A stretch of 64,000 nt of DNA, taken from positions 62,001-126,000 of the forward strand of contig WHUZ01000047.1 in the NCBI GenBank assembly GCA_015179045.1, given 5' to 3'. A program made the position numbers and the translations under genes. Source of the stretch: Kalaharituber pfeilii (taxonomy: Eukaryota > Ascomycota > Pezizomycetes > Pezizales > Pezizaceae). The notes under the pieces were generated by a model that was not told where the DNA came from, ran no database searches, and was given only the letters and a program-made list of their open reading frames with translations. The stretch's first letter is position 1, and each line of letters opens with the position of its first letter. Positions 11,586-23,642 of the stretch are shown here, one piece after another.

Positions 11586-12629
11586 GCGATGGGGAATGCA
11601 TAAAGCCAGGTCTAGGAGTGGCGGTTAAGGTGGGAAGGTAGTTGAAACTGACTATGGGATAGATATTGAATTGTGCTTTTCTCATTCTTCGTTGGCCTTT
11701 TTTGCTGTATATCTGGGTTTTGTTACGTATCTGTTATTCGTTTCCGTTCATTCGTTTTGTATGCGGTAAAAGGATTGTCAGAGTTACTGTCACCATGCAT
11801 GAGTACGAAGTCGTGAATGCATTTACGATGACTGCATGTAGAGGAGAATGGTTGAACGATGAGGGAGGGAGGATTGTAAGGTAACTTGACGATGCCACTA
11901 GACTTAGAGGATTTAAGGGATAGCGGATTGGATTGGAAGTCTCTGGAAATTTTGATATACAGGTCTTTGTTTTTGTTATTTTTGGCCTTTGTTAGGTATA
12001 GGAATTTAGACCAATAACTATTATTTTGCTTGTCTCTGAAATTCCCTATGCATGTGTTATTGTTGTCTTACTGGGCTGCTCATGTTTATGTTAATATCCG
12101 CCTCCTCATACGTGCCGCGTCAAACAGTTGTTACTCCCCCTTTAATACCTCATGACGCATCTCCTCCTGAAAAATGAGTATATACAGTTAAGTTGGGGAA
12201 TACATGTGAGTGAGTGACTGCCTGCTTGCTCACTTGGGAAAAAAAAAAGAAAAAAAAGAGGGTGGTAGTACGTACTGTATGCAAGTATCTACTCGAGTAT
12301 AGCGGCCGGTCCATGACGCCCACATTGCAACTACGCAATTGCTTCACTTCCAACAATACCATAAGAATTAGATAACTCTCTCCATAGTCTGTTAGGCATG
12401 GAAATAAGGAAAACATAATAGTTTTTTTTTCTTCTTTCGTAGATGGTAAAAGCTTAAATACCCCACTAAAGCTTTCCCGTAAAGTCTCCTTCTGCTACCA
12501 CCCGTTCAAGAAAATCCGCGCAATCATTTCTCATTAGCTAATATTTACCTCCTCCCTAGCCTTGCGAACATCGAGCATGATAAACCAAACAAGCACCGAC
12601 AAAAATTATAAAGGAAAAATAAATTAAAA
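11586..12629. other. intergenic between convergent genes
   Basis: Holds the 3' ends of two convergent genes, the plus-strand PARG homologue and the minus-strand sugar transporter. It has A- and T-rich runs at about 12240-12258 and 12422-12432. No gene was seen. Confidence 0.6.
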
Positions 12630-15018
12630 TCATACCCGCTTCTCCGGATCCACCTCGAGCTCACCCCCCTCTTTGCCGTGCGCCTCATGCACCTCCGTCT
12701 CGTCGTCATCCCTCCTGTACAGAACCTCCTTCTTGACATCCCTCCTCAACAGGTACCTGTTTACAAAGTACGGAACCTGCCTCAATCCCCACGTGGCATG
12801 CACCCGCGTGGGTACACTAAACACCTGATCAAGCTCCTCCAAGCTGAGCCCTTTGGTCTCCGGCACAAAGCATAGCACCAGCAACCAGCCTATGATGTTC
12901 CAGGTACCGTAGTACGCGAATGCGCCTTGGGGCTTGAAAGCCCGTAGTAGCCGCGGCCATGTGATGCTGAGAATGCCGTTGAAGAACCAGGTCGTGGCGG
13001 TAGCAAGCGACATGCCGAGGTCGCGGACGTAGAGCGGGTACGCTTCGGCAGAGTATGTGAACGGCACGGGACCTTCGCCGGGCGAATAGACGATGCTAAA
13101 GAGGTATATCCCGAGAGCGATACATGCGAGCCGTGAGGTCGTGTCGGGAATCCAGAAAGAGAAGCCGGTGAAGAAGAGGAAGAGTGACATTAGCGGGAAT
13201 GTTGTCAGGAGCAAGTTGCGACGACCAAAGGTGTCAATCGTGTACACAGCCGGGATGGCAAAGAGGAAGTTGATGATGCCGAAGCCCATGGAGGCTAGCA
13301 GAGCATCCCTGGACGTGAACCCGGAGGTCTCGAAGATGACAGCAGAGTAGTAAGCAATGACGTTGATGCCGCAAAACTGCTGCATGAACATGACAATCTC
13401 GGAGCCGATCATGGCACGCCGGTTACGACCAACTGTAAACAGCTCGATGAACCGGTTGCGGCCACTCTTGATTTCCTTTTCTGCTTCGAGGAGGGTATGC
13501 ATATAGAAGATGTCACGGGCAGCTTGGACAGGGGTCCAGCGGAGGCGAGCGAGCGAGTCGAAGGCGCGTCGGTGGTTGCCTTTGAGCATGTACCATCTGG
13601 GAGACTCAGGCTGTATGTATGTGTAAAGAGGTCCTCACATTTAGCTTCACTCTTTCGGTGGGAAGGGACCAAGAGGCGGAGAAAGGCGATGGGGAGTTAC
13701 ATACGCAGAAATAGACCTGCGCGCAAACAATAATCGGCGGGACCATTGCCGACGCCAGCATCATTCTCCAATTGAGCCCCTGAATTCTGTCCGAGTGCAC
13801 ATTATAGAAGGCGACGTCAGCGATGAAGCCGAGCATGATGCCGAAAGCTGTCCACATCTGCCACATCATGACGAGGGCGCCACGGATAGCTGGCGGTGCG
13901 CATTCGGCGGCGTAGACGGGCACAGTGCTAGATTTGGGGCCAATACCGAAGCCGAGGAACTGTTTTCCAATGCATTATACAAGTTAGGAAACATTTCTTC
14001 GATTCCGTTCAAGCACTTATGGGAGGAGGTGTGTGTGGGGGGGGGGGGGGGGTGGGGGTTTGAATTCAGAACCTACAAATCTCGCAATCAACAAATGCCA
14101 CCATGAATTGACAAACCCCTGCCACAAGCACGTCAGGCACGAGATCGCACAGGTCACAAAGATTGTCCCGCGGCGCCCCAGATATCTGTTGAGCGGGTCC
14201 GTCAGCCAGCACGCGACGAGCGCGCACGAGAAGTACGGCGCCGAGTTAACGACGCCGAGGATCCATTCGTTCCTTTCGGTGTGTTCCGCAATGCCAAAGT
14301 GCGAGCGGAAGAAGAGATTGGCGCCGTTGATGACGGTTTCGTCTATTGTGGAAGGTTAGCAAACTACCTTTCAATTGCTATGATTTCTGGAGATTATCAT
14401 AAATGTACAAGGGATTTGTGGTGGGGAAGTCAACTAGAAGAACGTATCAAAAAGTATACATACCCATCCCCTGCACCGCTGCGGCAACCGAACACATGAC
14501 CACAAGAAAGTATAACGTCCCTGGGTGGCTCCATTTATGCGTATATTCCCTCGACAGGTAGTGTTCATCCTCCTCCGTGAGCCCCGGAACACTGTCATAT
14601 CCTTTCGGGTTTTGCGCCAAACATGCTCCCTATATATTTTTATGTCAATTGATTTCCCCTTTTGAATCTCATATTTATACAAAAATAAGGCATTAAAAAA
14701 AATAAAAAGAAGTACCTTTCGGAATTCATCTACCAAGTCCTCCATGCCGTGTTCCCTGGCATACGCCTCACCCATCTCTTGGAGCTCCGCGTGCGTGTAG
14801 CCCGCAAGCGGATTTGCGAGGCGCGCATTGACATTCTCGAGAGCGAGTTCCGCAGCGGTGGAGCGTTGAGTTGATTTTCGGCGGAGGCTGCTAGTGCCAG
14901 CGCCGGATGTCGTGCCCTGCGGCGCGGATGTTATAGGGTCGGCTTGCTTTTCATGACTGACGTCGTTGCTGGAGGTGCTGGCGGGGGAATCCGTTCGGGC
15001 TGCCGCCGGCGACGTCAT
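12630..15018 (-). CDS. MFS sugar transporter, five exons
   Basis: Reconstructed on the minus strand from exons 15018-14716, 14629-14464, 14342-14077, 13959-13705 and 13610-12630. All introns are GT-AG with consistent phases, giving about 656 aa. This is a 12-TM plasma-membrane-type transporter of the major facilitator superfamily, sugar-porter group. Hallmarks are AAVQGMDETVINGANLFF (start of TM1), NRYLGRRG (loop 2-3 signature), PVYAAECAPPAIRG, PESPRWY, QQFCGINVIAYYS, DTFGRRNLLL and the C-terminal PETKGLSLEELDQVF. The N-terminus (about 90 residues) is Ser/Thr/Ala-rich and cytosolic. The substrate could be a hexose, polyol or quinate-like compound; the sequence does not decide. The start is the first in-frame ATG, with only a GTG further upstream. 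The second-to-last intron contains a long pure C tract on the coding strand (G-run at about 14037-14057). Confidence 0.9.
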
Positions 15019-17690
15019 CGTGGTGATAGTGTGGTGTGGTGGTACGAAATGCCGGATGTGGCGCACAACGTTAAAGCTAGGACCGTTGAATGACCAGAAC
15101 CTTGTGTTTAGTGAAAATCGTTCAAGGAAGGAAAACTGATTCGATTGAGGTTCCTTATTTTATTTTTTTTAAATTTTTACCTCCTCCTCCAGACTTTGTA
15201 TTTTCGCTTACTGAGACCTAAGCAGTGGTATGGCGGAATCGAACTCTTTCTATAGTTGCTTTCACAGCTGCCGGTCCCCGGAGTACATATGATAAATTGA
15301 AGAATATTGATCCCAACTAGACCTTCGACAGTAGAATTCTTTGAATCCCGCGACCCTGAGGAACTAGCTATAATTCAGTCTTGGTTTCGAAACCGTCCAG
15401 CTACAAAGATGGTCGATATTATCACTGCGGGTACTGGCAATGTGCTTCATACGCCGCACGCCGCACGCTGCTGGACTCGTCTTTAGTTCGAAACCAAAAC
15501 GATTGAGGAAGATGAAGGTAGGAAAGAGAGAGGAGGAAGTGCTTGATGAGCTAGGCGGTCCGGAAAGACCTCTCTTGGTAGTATATAAACCCAGTCAAGC
15601 GGTCTGACGGAAAGCTAGCAGCAAGGAACAGCAGTGGGGGGACTTTTAAGTCACCGTACGCTGTAGCTGGGAAATGTGAAGGGAGGCATTCGATTTATAT
15701 GAGTATCCTAAGATCGGCTTTCTCCCGCGTAGCTGATGCCTCAACTTGCAACTAACTTTCTTTGCTCTAATCACTTAGCAACTTCGAAGCTCGGCTACGC
15801 ATCCCCTAGGAACTGCAAACGGAATATTTCAGACGTGCAGGAGGGGAAGGGAGGGAGGGAAGGGGAGAATTCCCGAGACGGCCTACGCGGGGGGCCATAC
15901 AGTAATGCCCAATGTTCTAACCTCTCCACACCACATCCCATGCTATCCAATCATTCCCCTCCGCAAATTCTCGATGCAAGGAAACCTTGCCCAATCTAAA
16001 GTAAGTGGAGTAATCATTCTCCCCAAGATACCGTCCTAGAATGCAGTTGCACCAAGGACCCTGTACCGTTACGCTCAAAAGGTTACTGTAAGCCACGCCA
16101 TCCCCACCTCCCGTCTTTGCAGATTGGGTATTGATGTGCTGAGATCGGTTCCGCAATGGCTAGAGTAGGAAAGGATAGTAGGTGAAAGCACAAAAGTATC
16201 TTACTCTGCGTTTTGCCTGACACTTGCCAAGCCCTCGCCTTCTCTGCATTCAAGTTGTCAACCTTGTGCCATCCCCCCCAACTTCCTCCCCACGGATAAA
16301 GTATCTGCGCATGCACCACGCATTACAGCCGATCACTTACCCCATCGCACTGCCTTTGGACCGCGTCAGACGAAACCCCCTCTCCCCCCCTAAATTTTGC
16401 GTAGAAGCACGTGCTACTAAGATGGAGCATCATCGTCGGCGAGCCGGCTTCAGCACACCGGTCACGCGGAGGGTACCGGAACTGGTAACGAAAACTAGTG
16501 CCTGAGAACCAAACAGAATTTGATGGTTATTGATTATTAAGGTTCGCGAGATGCATTGCATGCTGAAGGAAGGTGGATTGAGAGGTACTAGTATGGGTTG
16601 AGACATATGCCGTGGGACCCTCATGGGGCCCAGTGGGGTATTTTGCAGAGATAGATAATCTGGAGCAATCATATAGATAATGCACTCCGGAGAAGAGGAC
16701 CATACTAGTACTGCCAAGTGTTGCCTGATAGACATTAGATAAATATACATATTCCAGATCATGGTGTTATGATCATGTGTCCAAATATGGTCCACTGAGC
16801 AGCTCCCCTTGCATATTTAAATGGCATCAGGTGTAGATAATTGCATGGTGAGCGGAATGGGTTATACAGGCTACAAACCTATCTATAACCAAGTATGCAT
16901 CCTTCTTCCAACTCTTATTAATGTCAACTGGCACCTCATTAATTGGTACAGCTACTCTGCATTTCTCTAGATCGTGATGCAATTTGTATCCTCCTGAGAT
17001 TGTAAAGTTATGAAATTTGTGACAATTAAGCATCCCAGACACGCCTTGTCATGTTGCGTCACATTTTGTTGACAAAACTCTACTCCTTGGTATGCCAACC
17101 ATCCACAGCAGTGCCGATCATTATCATGGACCTTTTTCTTCGATCAAAAAGAAAAGCGATCTGCAATCAAAACGGTTGCCGCGCCGGCCGGCAAGTGCTT
17201 GGCGTGCCTTAGCGTGCTTACTATGCATGAATAAAAAAACGGTAAGTCCTCCGTAGCGAACAGAGTAATGAGGGGCGGAGGACAAGCTTAAGCCCGATGG
17301 AAAGTGCCTTCAATTTTACGATCCTTCTTCCTTCGAGATGAGGAAACCGCGGGGTTGAATACATATAAGATAGCGGTGCGCACGGGGTGTATAGCGCACT
17401 GTGGGGTACCTTATCTAGATACATAAAATATATATATTTCATCAGAATCCTCTAATATAGAGACTTCTTTCTCCATTTACATGTATTTAACTCTTCAACC
17501 TACAGAACTTATGTATTATTTTCTAATCTGGAATAAGATTCAGTTGCAACACTTTGATCTGGTATCGCCAAGTAGGTTTATTATGGTTGCCATCGTACTT
17601 AAGACAGTTTGTTGCTAAATTAAAAACATTGATGGCATTGAACAGGAGTCTGTGCGCTTTTGCTGGCATTGAAGAAGTTTTCTCAATTAC
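15019..17690. other. intergenic, no gene seen
   Basis: Includes the presumed promoter of the sugar transporter next to 15019. The remaining frames are short and unrecognised. Confidence 0.55.
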
Positions 17691-17897
17691 ATTTTGTGGA
17701 GAATTATATCTTATCTAGTATCTCAGGAATGTCTTGGTTGCGTGCATACACTTACATTCTGTGGCGAACTACTTACGTCTTATCAGAATGTCTTGGCTGC
17801 GTACATATACTTACATTCTGTGGAGTACTACGTCTTATCTAGTAGCTTAAGAATGTCTGTTGCGTACATATACTTACATTTTGCGGAGAACCACTTG
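17691..17897. repeat. short tandem array, three units of 59-65 bp plus a partial unit
   Basis: Units 17691-17755, 17756-17814 and 17815-17877 and a partial at 17878-17897 share ATTYTGYGG..., then GAATGTCT, then GCGTACATATACTTAC. The units differ by small indels and substitutions, so the array is old. It is not evidently coding. Confidence 0.75.
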
Positions 17898-20800
17898 TTT
17901 GAGAGAGACCTCAACTTGCTTCAATTGTGCTGCTTCAATCGTGCTGCCTGGGTCGACAATCGATAGTTGGGGCAATCGAGAACTTTGTTTGTCAGTACAC
18001 GTCGTGCGGGTCCCGTTTATTCTCGTTGATACACCGAGGTTACATGAAATGGGGTTCCGTCGCGCGGGGGGATTATTTTGATTTTGATATGAGTATATCT
18101 CGAGGGGGAATTGGCAGTCCTTTGTTGACACGGGATTTGAGGGCGGGCGGGAAACCAGCTGACCCGGTTGTTGTTAATGTAACATACGGGAAGGTGCTTT
18201 AAAAGCTGGATTGATTTGAAGTACAACACACGAGCTCGAGCTCCGGTGAGTAGTATAGGGTGGTTAGGAGGCTACGGTAAAGATTATGTATATTCGGTCG
18301 GGACGTTACAGCGGCAAGAAATGGGGAACTACATATTAGGGAGGACTAGCCGCTAACACGTGACATTCTATTCTATCTCGTCTTGTAACATGAAGGGAAC
18401 TACAACATTGTAAGTTGCAGGTTACACAAGCTTTGCGCGCTGTGTGTATGATACACAGGAAGCTTTGCAATGCAAGAAGCGACTGTCATTTTTGTCTAAT
18501 GTTTACAGTAATTTTACCCGTCCGAGTTGTGTTAGGGCACTGTTGGTGTTAGTAAAATGTGACATCCATGATTAATGTTATTCCACAAACTACTGGGTGC
18601 TGAGCCGATTCGTTTCGTCAGCAGCCGCTAAGCTGCCATGGACAAGCCCTATCAGTTTTGAACCGTGACCACTTTTATACCGTAGCTGGTGACAACTGCC
18701 GGACCTTTCGAACTCGGCTTATATATCCTCTTCTCGTAATCTTATCCTTCCCTGCAATTCCTCTACGAGGAGTTTATAGCAAGCCAGACTACCTGCAATC
18801 TACCCTCGTAAAACCAAGCCTCCTCCTACTTGCATTCAATGTTTTTAAAAATGATGAAACTTGCGTACGGATTTATTTCACCGTGCCTAGACAGCCTAGG
18901 TAGCCTAGGTAGAACGCTACCAATCGGAGGGTCGTGGTGATCTCGACCAGACTAAGTGCAGTAATCTAGTGATAGAGTTCTTGGCTTGCGTCATTAGAGT
19001 AGCAAAGAAAAGGGAAAAGGCATAAAATAGTGTTACGAAAGTTTTCTCGGCATATGCATACGGTAGGAAACTGCCGCATGGTATCCCTTCAGCTGTTGAA
19101 GCAACGGCTTAGTTTTGTTAGCGGTTGGCCGCTTTGCTTCCACCCGTGCCCCAGAAATTATTTACCCGAGCTGAATTTTTGCTATCTCTATACATTCTTC
19201 GCACGTCCCCGCTAGTACACTAGTAGCAAATTCTCGAGTGTCAATACCGAACAGATAGAGCACAAAAAGCCTACAGTATCAGGTTGTTAGGTTTACTAAG
19301 CGGCACCTCGAATGCAGATGACATCTCTACATATAAATCTAAAATTTCAAGTTGGGTGCGATGGTATACATGTCTCTGGCGACATAACACATCCTCCTAC
19401 CTACACGATGGCTACTGCGATCAATACTCTCTATGGCATCCTTAAGGCCGAACATGGAGAAGCCCACTAACCTCACAAGTATGAACTTCCGTTGCTCGAA
19501 GATCACATTAACATTTACGGCAAAGTGCTACAATGCCACCCACCAACCCCGGACTTTGCTACAATAGGGTTGCATTGCTCTAATGACACCTCCTTGGCTT
19601 GAGGTCAGTTTCACCCCGCTTTTATTTTCTAATTGCTGAGTAACTGCATATAGATGCATCAGGAAGATTAGTATCTAGCACCCATTACGCGTGTTCAAAA
19701 GGGACGGTCGAGAAAGTGCCGCTTGCGCGTTGGAGAGGTTAGAGAAAGGGTGCGGAATGTACTACTCATGTAGTTACTTGCGGTGAGGTAGGGCATAACA
19801 GCAGAGAAGGGGTGCAGATGTGCTCTCGATCCCAGCTGCACATGCGTAATATACATAAAATTAAAATTAAAATAAAAATAAAAATAAAAATGCAGCTATA
19901 TTAATCACATCTTGCGATTTACTAGCGCCCGATGTTCCATTAGTCTTCTCAGTGGCGATTTGCCTTAACGTGTTCGTCTTCTAAGGCAGAAAATGTGTGG
20001 AATATGACGGAATTAGCACCAGTCGACGCTTTTCTCTCGCCGTCAGATGCTGCCTGTGTAGAAGAAACCCAAGCGGCATCCCCGATCGCCGATGACATCA
20101 TATAAATCTGAAAAGGCTTCCTATTCCAATTGAGTAGCGTCTGTGCTAATTATTTTTCATCGACAATATTCCAAGCATTTTCCACACTTAACATAAGATA
20201 AACGTTAATTATAATGCGATCTTCCAACGATAAAAGTTCACAATTGCGAGCTTAGGGAGCTTCTCCATGTATAATTCTAAACATATCGCTAGTAGAGTAT
20301 TGATCACAGTAGCTATTGTGTAAGTAGGAGGATACATATGTCATGTCATCGGTGATATGCATATCATCGCACGTAGTGGAGAATATCGCATAGCGGCTGG
20401 GCACGAGACTACAGAAAGTGTATAGATGAGTATAGGGTACAGTAGGTTAGGCTATACCCTGGTTTCGTAACCTTTTCTTTATTCCGAAGTTTGATATGTT
20501 AATTAATAACGAACCAGACATAGCAAGATACAGTACTCCAATGCTTTATAGACAAAGAGGACTGGCGCATACTGCGCATTCAAAAGGGTATTCAGTTGCA
20601 TCCATTACAAGGAAACTCGCCAATGCCACATGCCACTGGTATGTCTGGACGTGTTTTGTCCCATGATCAGACCACCTATTTCCAACTTCTAACTTTTCTT
20701 TCAATGGCTTGGACCGTCATACCTATGTATGATATTATAATGGCAGTCACGTGGTCCCGAGCAAACTAATGTTTTGTCAACAGGTATATTGTAGTCTCGA

Positions 20801-21140
20801 GCCAGACTGTCACGTGGGCACCTGGTTTGTTGTTGCCTTTCTCTCCTGTGTTAATGCCTATGTTACTTATTCAACTCTCAACCAAGTATTACCACCTACT
20901 GCCATAGACTGAAGAAAACGAGGTATCCCGTCTGCTCTGCCCTATCTAAGCTTCGGATCGCTGAGCTAGTACCGTGATGGCTGACCACACAGGAATCCTC
21001 GGTGCTGTAGGGTATGCGCATCTTGTTACCTTTTTTTTAGCCATTCAGAGTGTATAATAAGAATATGGCAAGACAGTAGCGGACTACGCATAGCCAGTCG
21101 TGGTACAGTTCAAGGTCACGGTGATCTAGAAGCATGGAGC
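17898..21140. other. intergenic, no gene seen; (ATAAAA)n microsatellite at about 19860-19890
   Basis: There is no convincing open frame or RNA gene. The only structure is the AT-rich microsatellite. Confidence 0.55.
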
Positions 21141-21152
21141 AAAAGAACTAGT

Positions 21153-21289
21153 TCCACCCACAACACCAGAGAAGTCCGTGGGACCGACATGTACCTAGAC
21201 GAGTAGTTACGTTTGTTTCTTTCTTTTAATAAACCCTCGCCATAGCCCATTGGGCGGCATGCGAGTAATGACATAAAAAAAAAAAAAAA
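21153..21289 (+). mobile_element. poly(A) retroposon with 12-bp target duplication
   Basis: A 137-bp insert ends in GGCGGCATGCGAGTAATGAC, then ATAAAA and a poly(A) run. It is flanked by AAAAGAACTAGT at 21141-21152 and 21290-21301, whose leading A's are ambiguous with the tail. Its last ~40 bp before the tail (CCTCGCCATAGCC...GGCGGCATGCGAGTAATGA) match the 3' end of the insert at 50551-50752, although the 5' parts do not match. This fits SINEs, or 5'-truncated copies, mobilised by one LINE. Confidence 0.7.
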
Positions 21290-21301
21290 AAAAGAACTAG
21301 T

Positions 21302-23642
21302 AGTCTCACTGGACTAGCCTGTGCGGCGTCGCGTGGCTGGAGAGGTTTATCGAGTCTGGGAACAGAACATATCCCCCATTTGGCATGCCAATACAGGACG
21401 TTAAGGTTATAGCAATTATTGTGGACTCGAAGGGGTCCGAATATTTGATATTCCCGTTTCTTCTAACTATACAACTTCTCCTGCTTCTCCTCAGCCTGTC
21501 AGCCCTCGTCAACATCTCAGAGGAGATGCTGCATAAGTTTCACACTAGATGACAAGAGGACTCGAAATCATATATGTTCCTTGAGATTCCAAGCAGGAAG
21601 CAGAACTTTCTACGGTAAATAGAGATAGCACGAACTTTGAAGAATGTGAGTATTCCAGATTCTTGCATGCCCTTTCGATACTTCGGTTTCAGTTATAGAA
21701 AATGCGAGTGGGGTAGAGCATACCCTTACAGGTTAGATCACTAACAGATGACAGCCAGAAGAACTCTCAAAATCGAGAGCCCTGGATTTGCTTCTTCACT
21801 GCCATTTAGCCTCTTGCCGTCCTCGACACATTACAAATAAGATCTGACAGCGCACATTTTAATTCACGTTACTGAGTCTCCTCTGTTGGAATCATACCCT
21901 ACTGGCCCAGGTCCATAGGGACTAATATGGCAACGATTCCAGGCCCACTTCTTGATCAACAAAAACAAAAGAGCTGGAGAAACTCATCGATACTGCTGCA
22001 ATGGGTTGCAAAGTGCCATCGAGATGAAGACTCCGAATCCGACGACTTATGCTTCAACGCAAGGCCAGGACCGTAAGGCAAAGAGATGAAGTCTGAAGTA
22101 GCAATGTGCATATTTGTGGGAAAGACATATCCCGTGCGTCCTTTGTCTCTGTGGATAGGACATATGTACCTCTGACTTGTAGGTGGGTTTATAAGGCAAC
22201 CCCAATAATTTGCTCCCTCAACTGACTGGCCGCTATTGTATTTTTCATTTGTATGTTTCAGGTAAGCATTGCACCTTGAAGATCCTTGCCTATCTACTGC
22301 GGGTTAATCCGCTGTCCTCCTACTTCATCCAACACCCTGACGGGCTAATCATGAATCAAGGGCATATTATCGGTGAGGCGTGCACAATAATTAATGTTAA
22401 TCCTGCGCACGGTACTGTAATGCACCCGCGCATGTACTGTACATTCATGTTGTACACATCGCCACAAAACTTCACGTATCTGATATATCAGGAAAGTGGC
22501 CATTCCATCTCCTCTGCCGGCCCGCCCGGCTGGAAGTCTCTTAGCTCCATTGCCCCTCCTGCAATACCAATAAACACGCCATCAACCAACTCAACCTTCA
22601 TGTCCAGTCTCGAACTCGTCGGCGCCGCGGGCCAGCCTCCTCGGCACCATTGAGGTGGCTGCAAAAAGTGCTCGCAAGCGCTTGCGTATACGGCCAGTCG
22701 GTCAAATTCCACAAGGCCACGCCATGGACTTATTCTCAACACTTGAAGGCCACGAATATAACTGATAAACGATATAGTAGTGTCGACGCGGGTGTGAGTA
22801 ATAGCCCAGACACTCCAGGCGATGGGATTATAATAACGGGCTCGATGCTAACAGATGTTTCTGGACGGCAGAGCGACGAGTATAGGTGACATTGAGAAAG
22901 TGTAGAGAGACGCTGAAGGAGTCGGAATAGTTTCCGGAGAAGCATAAGCCGCAGCAGCCGCAACTACGCTAGTGAGAAATGCGGGAAAGTTGTCGTGGCC
23001 AGTGCCACGGTTATTCAGGAAGGTGAAAAGAGGTGCCTCTATATAAAGTATTCAGAAAAACTTAATTCTTCTGTGCCCTACTTAAAAATCTACAAGCTTT
23101 ATGAAACTAAAAAAAAAAAAAAAGAGACAAGACTACTTTTATATATAAAGAAAAAAAAAAAAAAAAAAAAAAAGGAAAAGAATATAAAACCATCAACCTT
23201 CATTTCTACCTCACATAATACACCAATCCAACTATTCCATATCCCAAGATCTCATATCCTATTCAATAAATCATCATACATATACATATCCATCCATCCA
23301 TCTATATTCAGCCTCTGGTAGATACGTGAAACACCCCTGTATATAAAATTATGAAAAAAATCTTTTTATTTTTTCTCTCCTACCCTACCAAAAAGAAAAA
23401 TCTACATAATCCATGAAAATTTCAACAACAAAAAAAAAAAAAAAAAAAAAAAGGGAAACTGAAAGTAAGAAAAAGACTCCTAGTGCAAAAATTCGGATAT
23501 GTATAGAGAAGGAAAAAGGCCTAGAGACCTCCCTAACCATGTCATGGAGCATAAACAAAATACAAGAAAAACAGAAACCTTAGAATCCAAAACTTTATAA
23601 TCTTTTACATATGCACTACCTTGCTAAAAACACCTTGTAGAA
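21302..23642. other. intergenic, no gene seen; A-rich low-complexity tail
   Basis: A 147-codon plus-strand frame at 22210-22653 and opposing frames around it have no recognisable domain. From about 23100 the DNA becomes a series of poly(A) runs (23109-23123, 23151-23173, about 23429-23452) downstream of the VWA gene. Confidence 0.5.
23109..23452. repeat. cluster of poly(A) tracts
   Basis: Three long A runs separated by AT-rich sequence, without clear flanking target duplications. I treat these as low-complexity DNA rather than retroposon tails. Confidence 0.6.

Noticed and set aside
12238..12260. A-rich run as another retroposon tail
   Set aside because: No flanking target duplication found.
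14036..14057. G-run as a regulatory G-quadruplex
   Set aside because: A single homopolymer-like run in an intron; no further support, and the length may be a sequencing artefact.
22210..22653. 147-codon plus-strand ORF
   Set aside because: No recognisable domain, overlapping frames on the other strand, no splice or start support.
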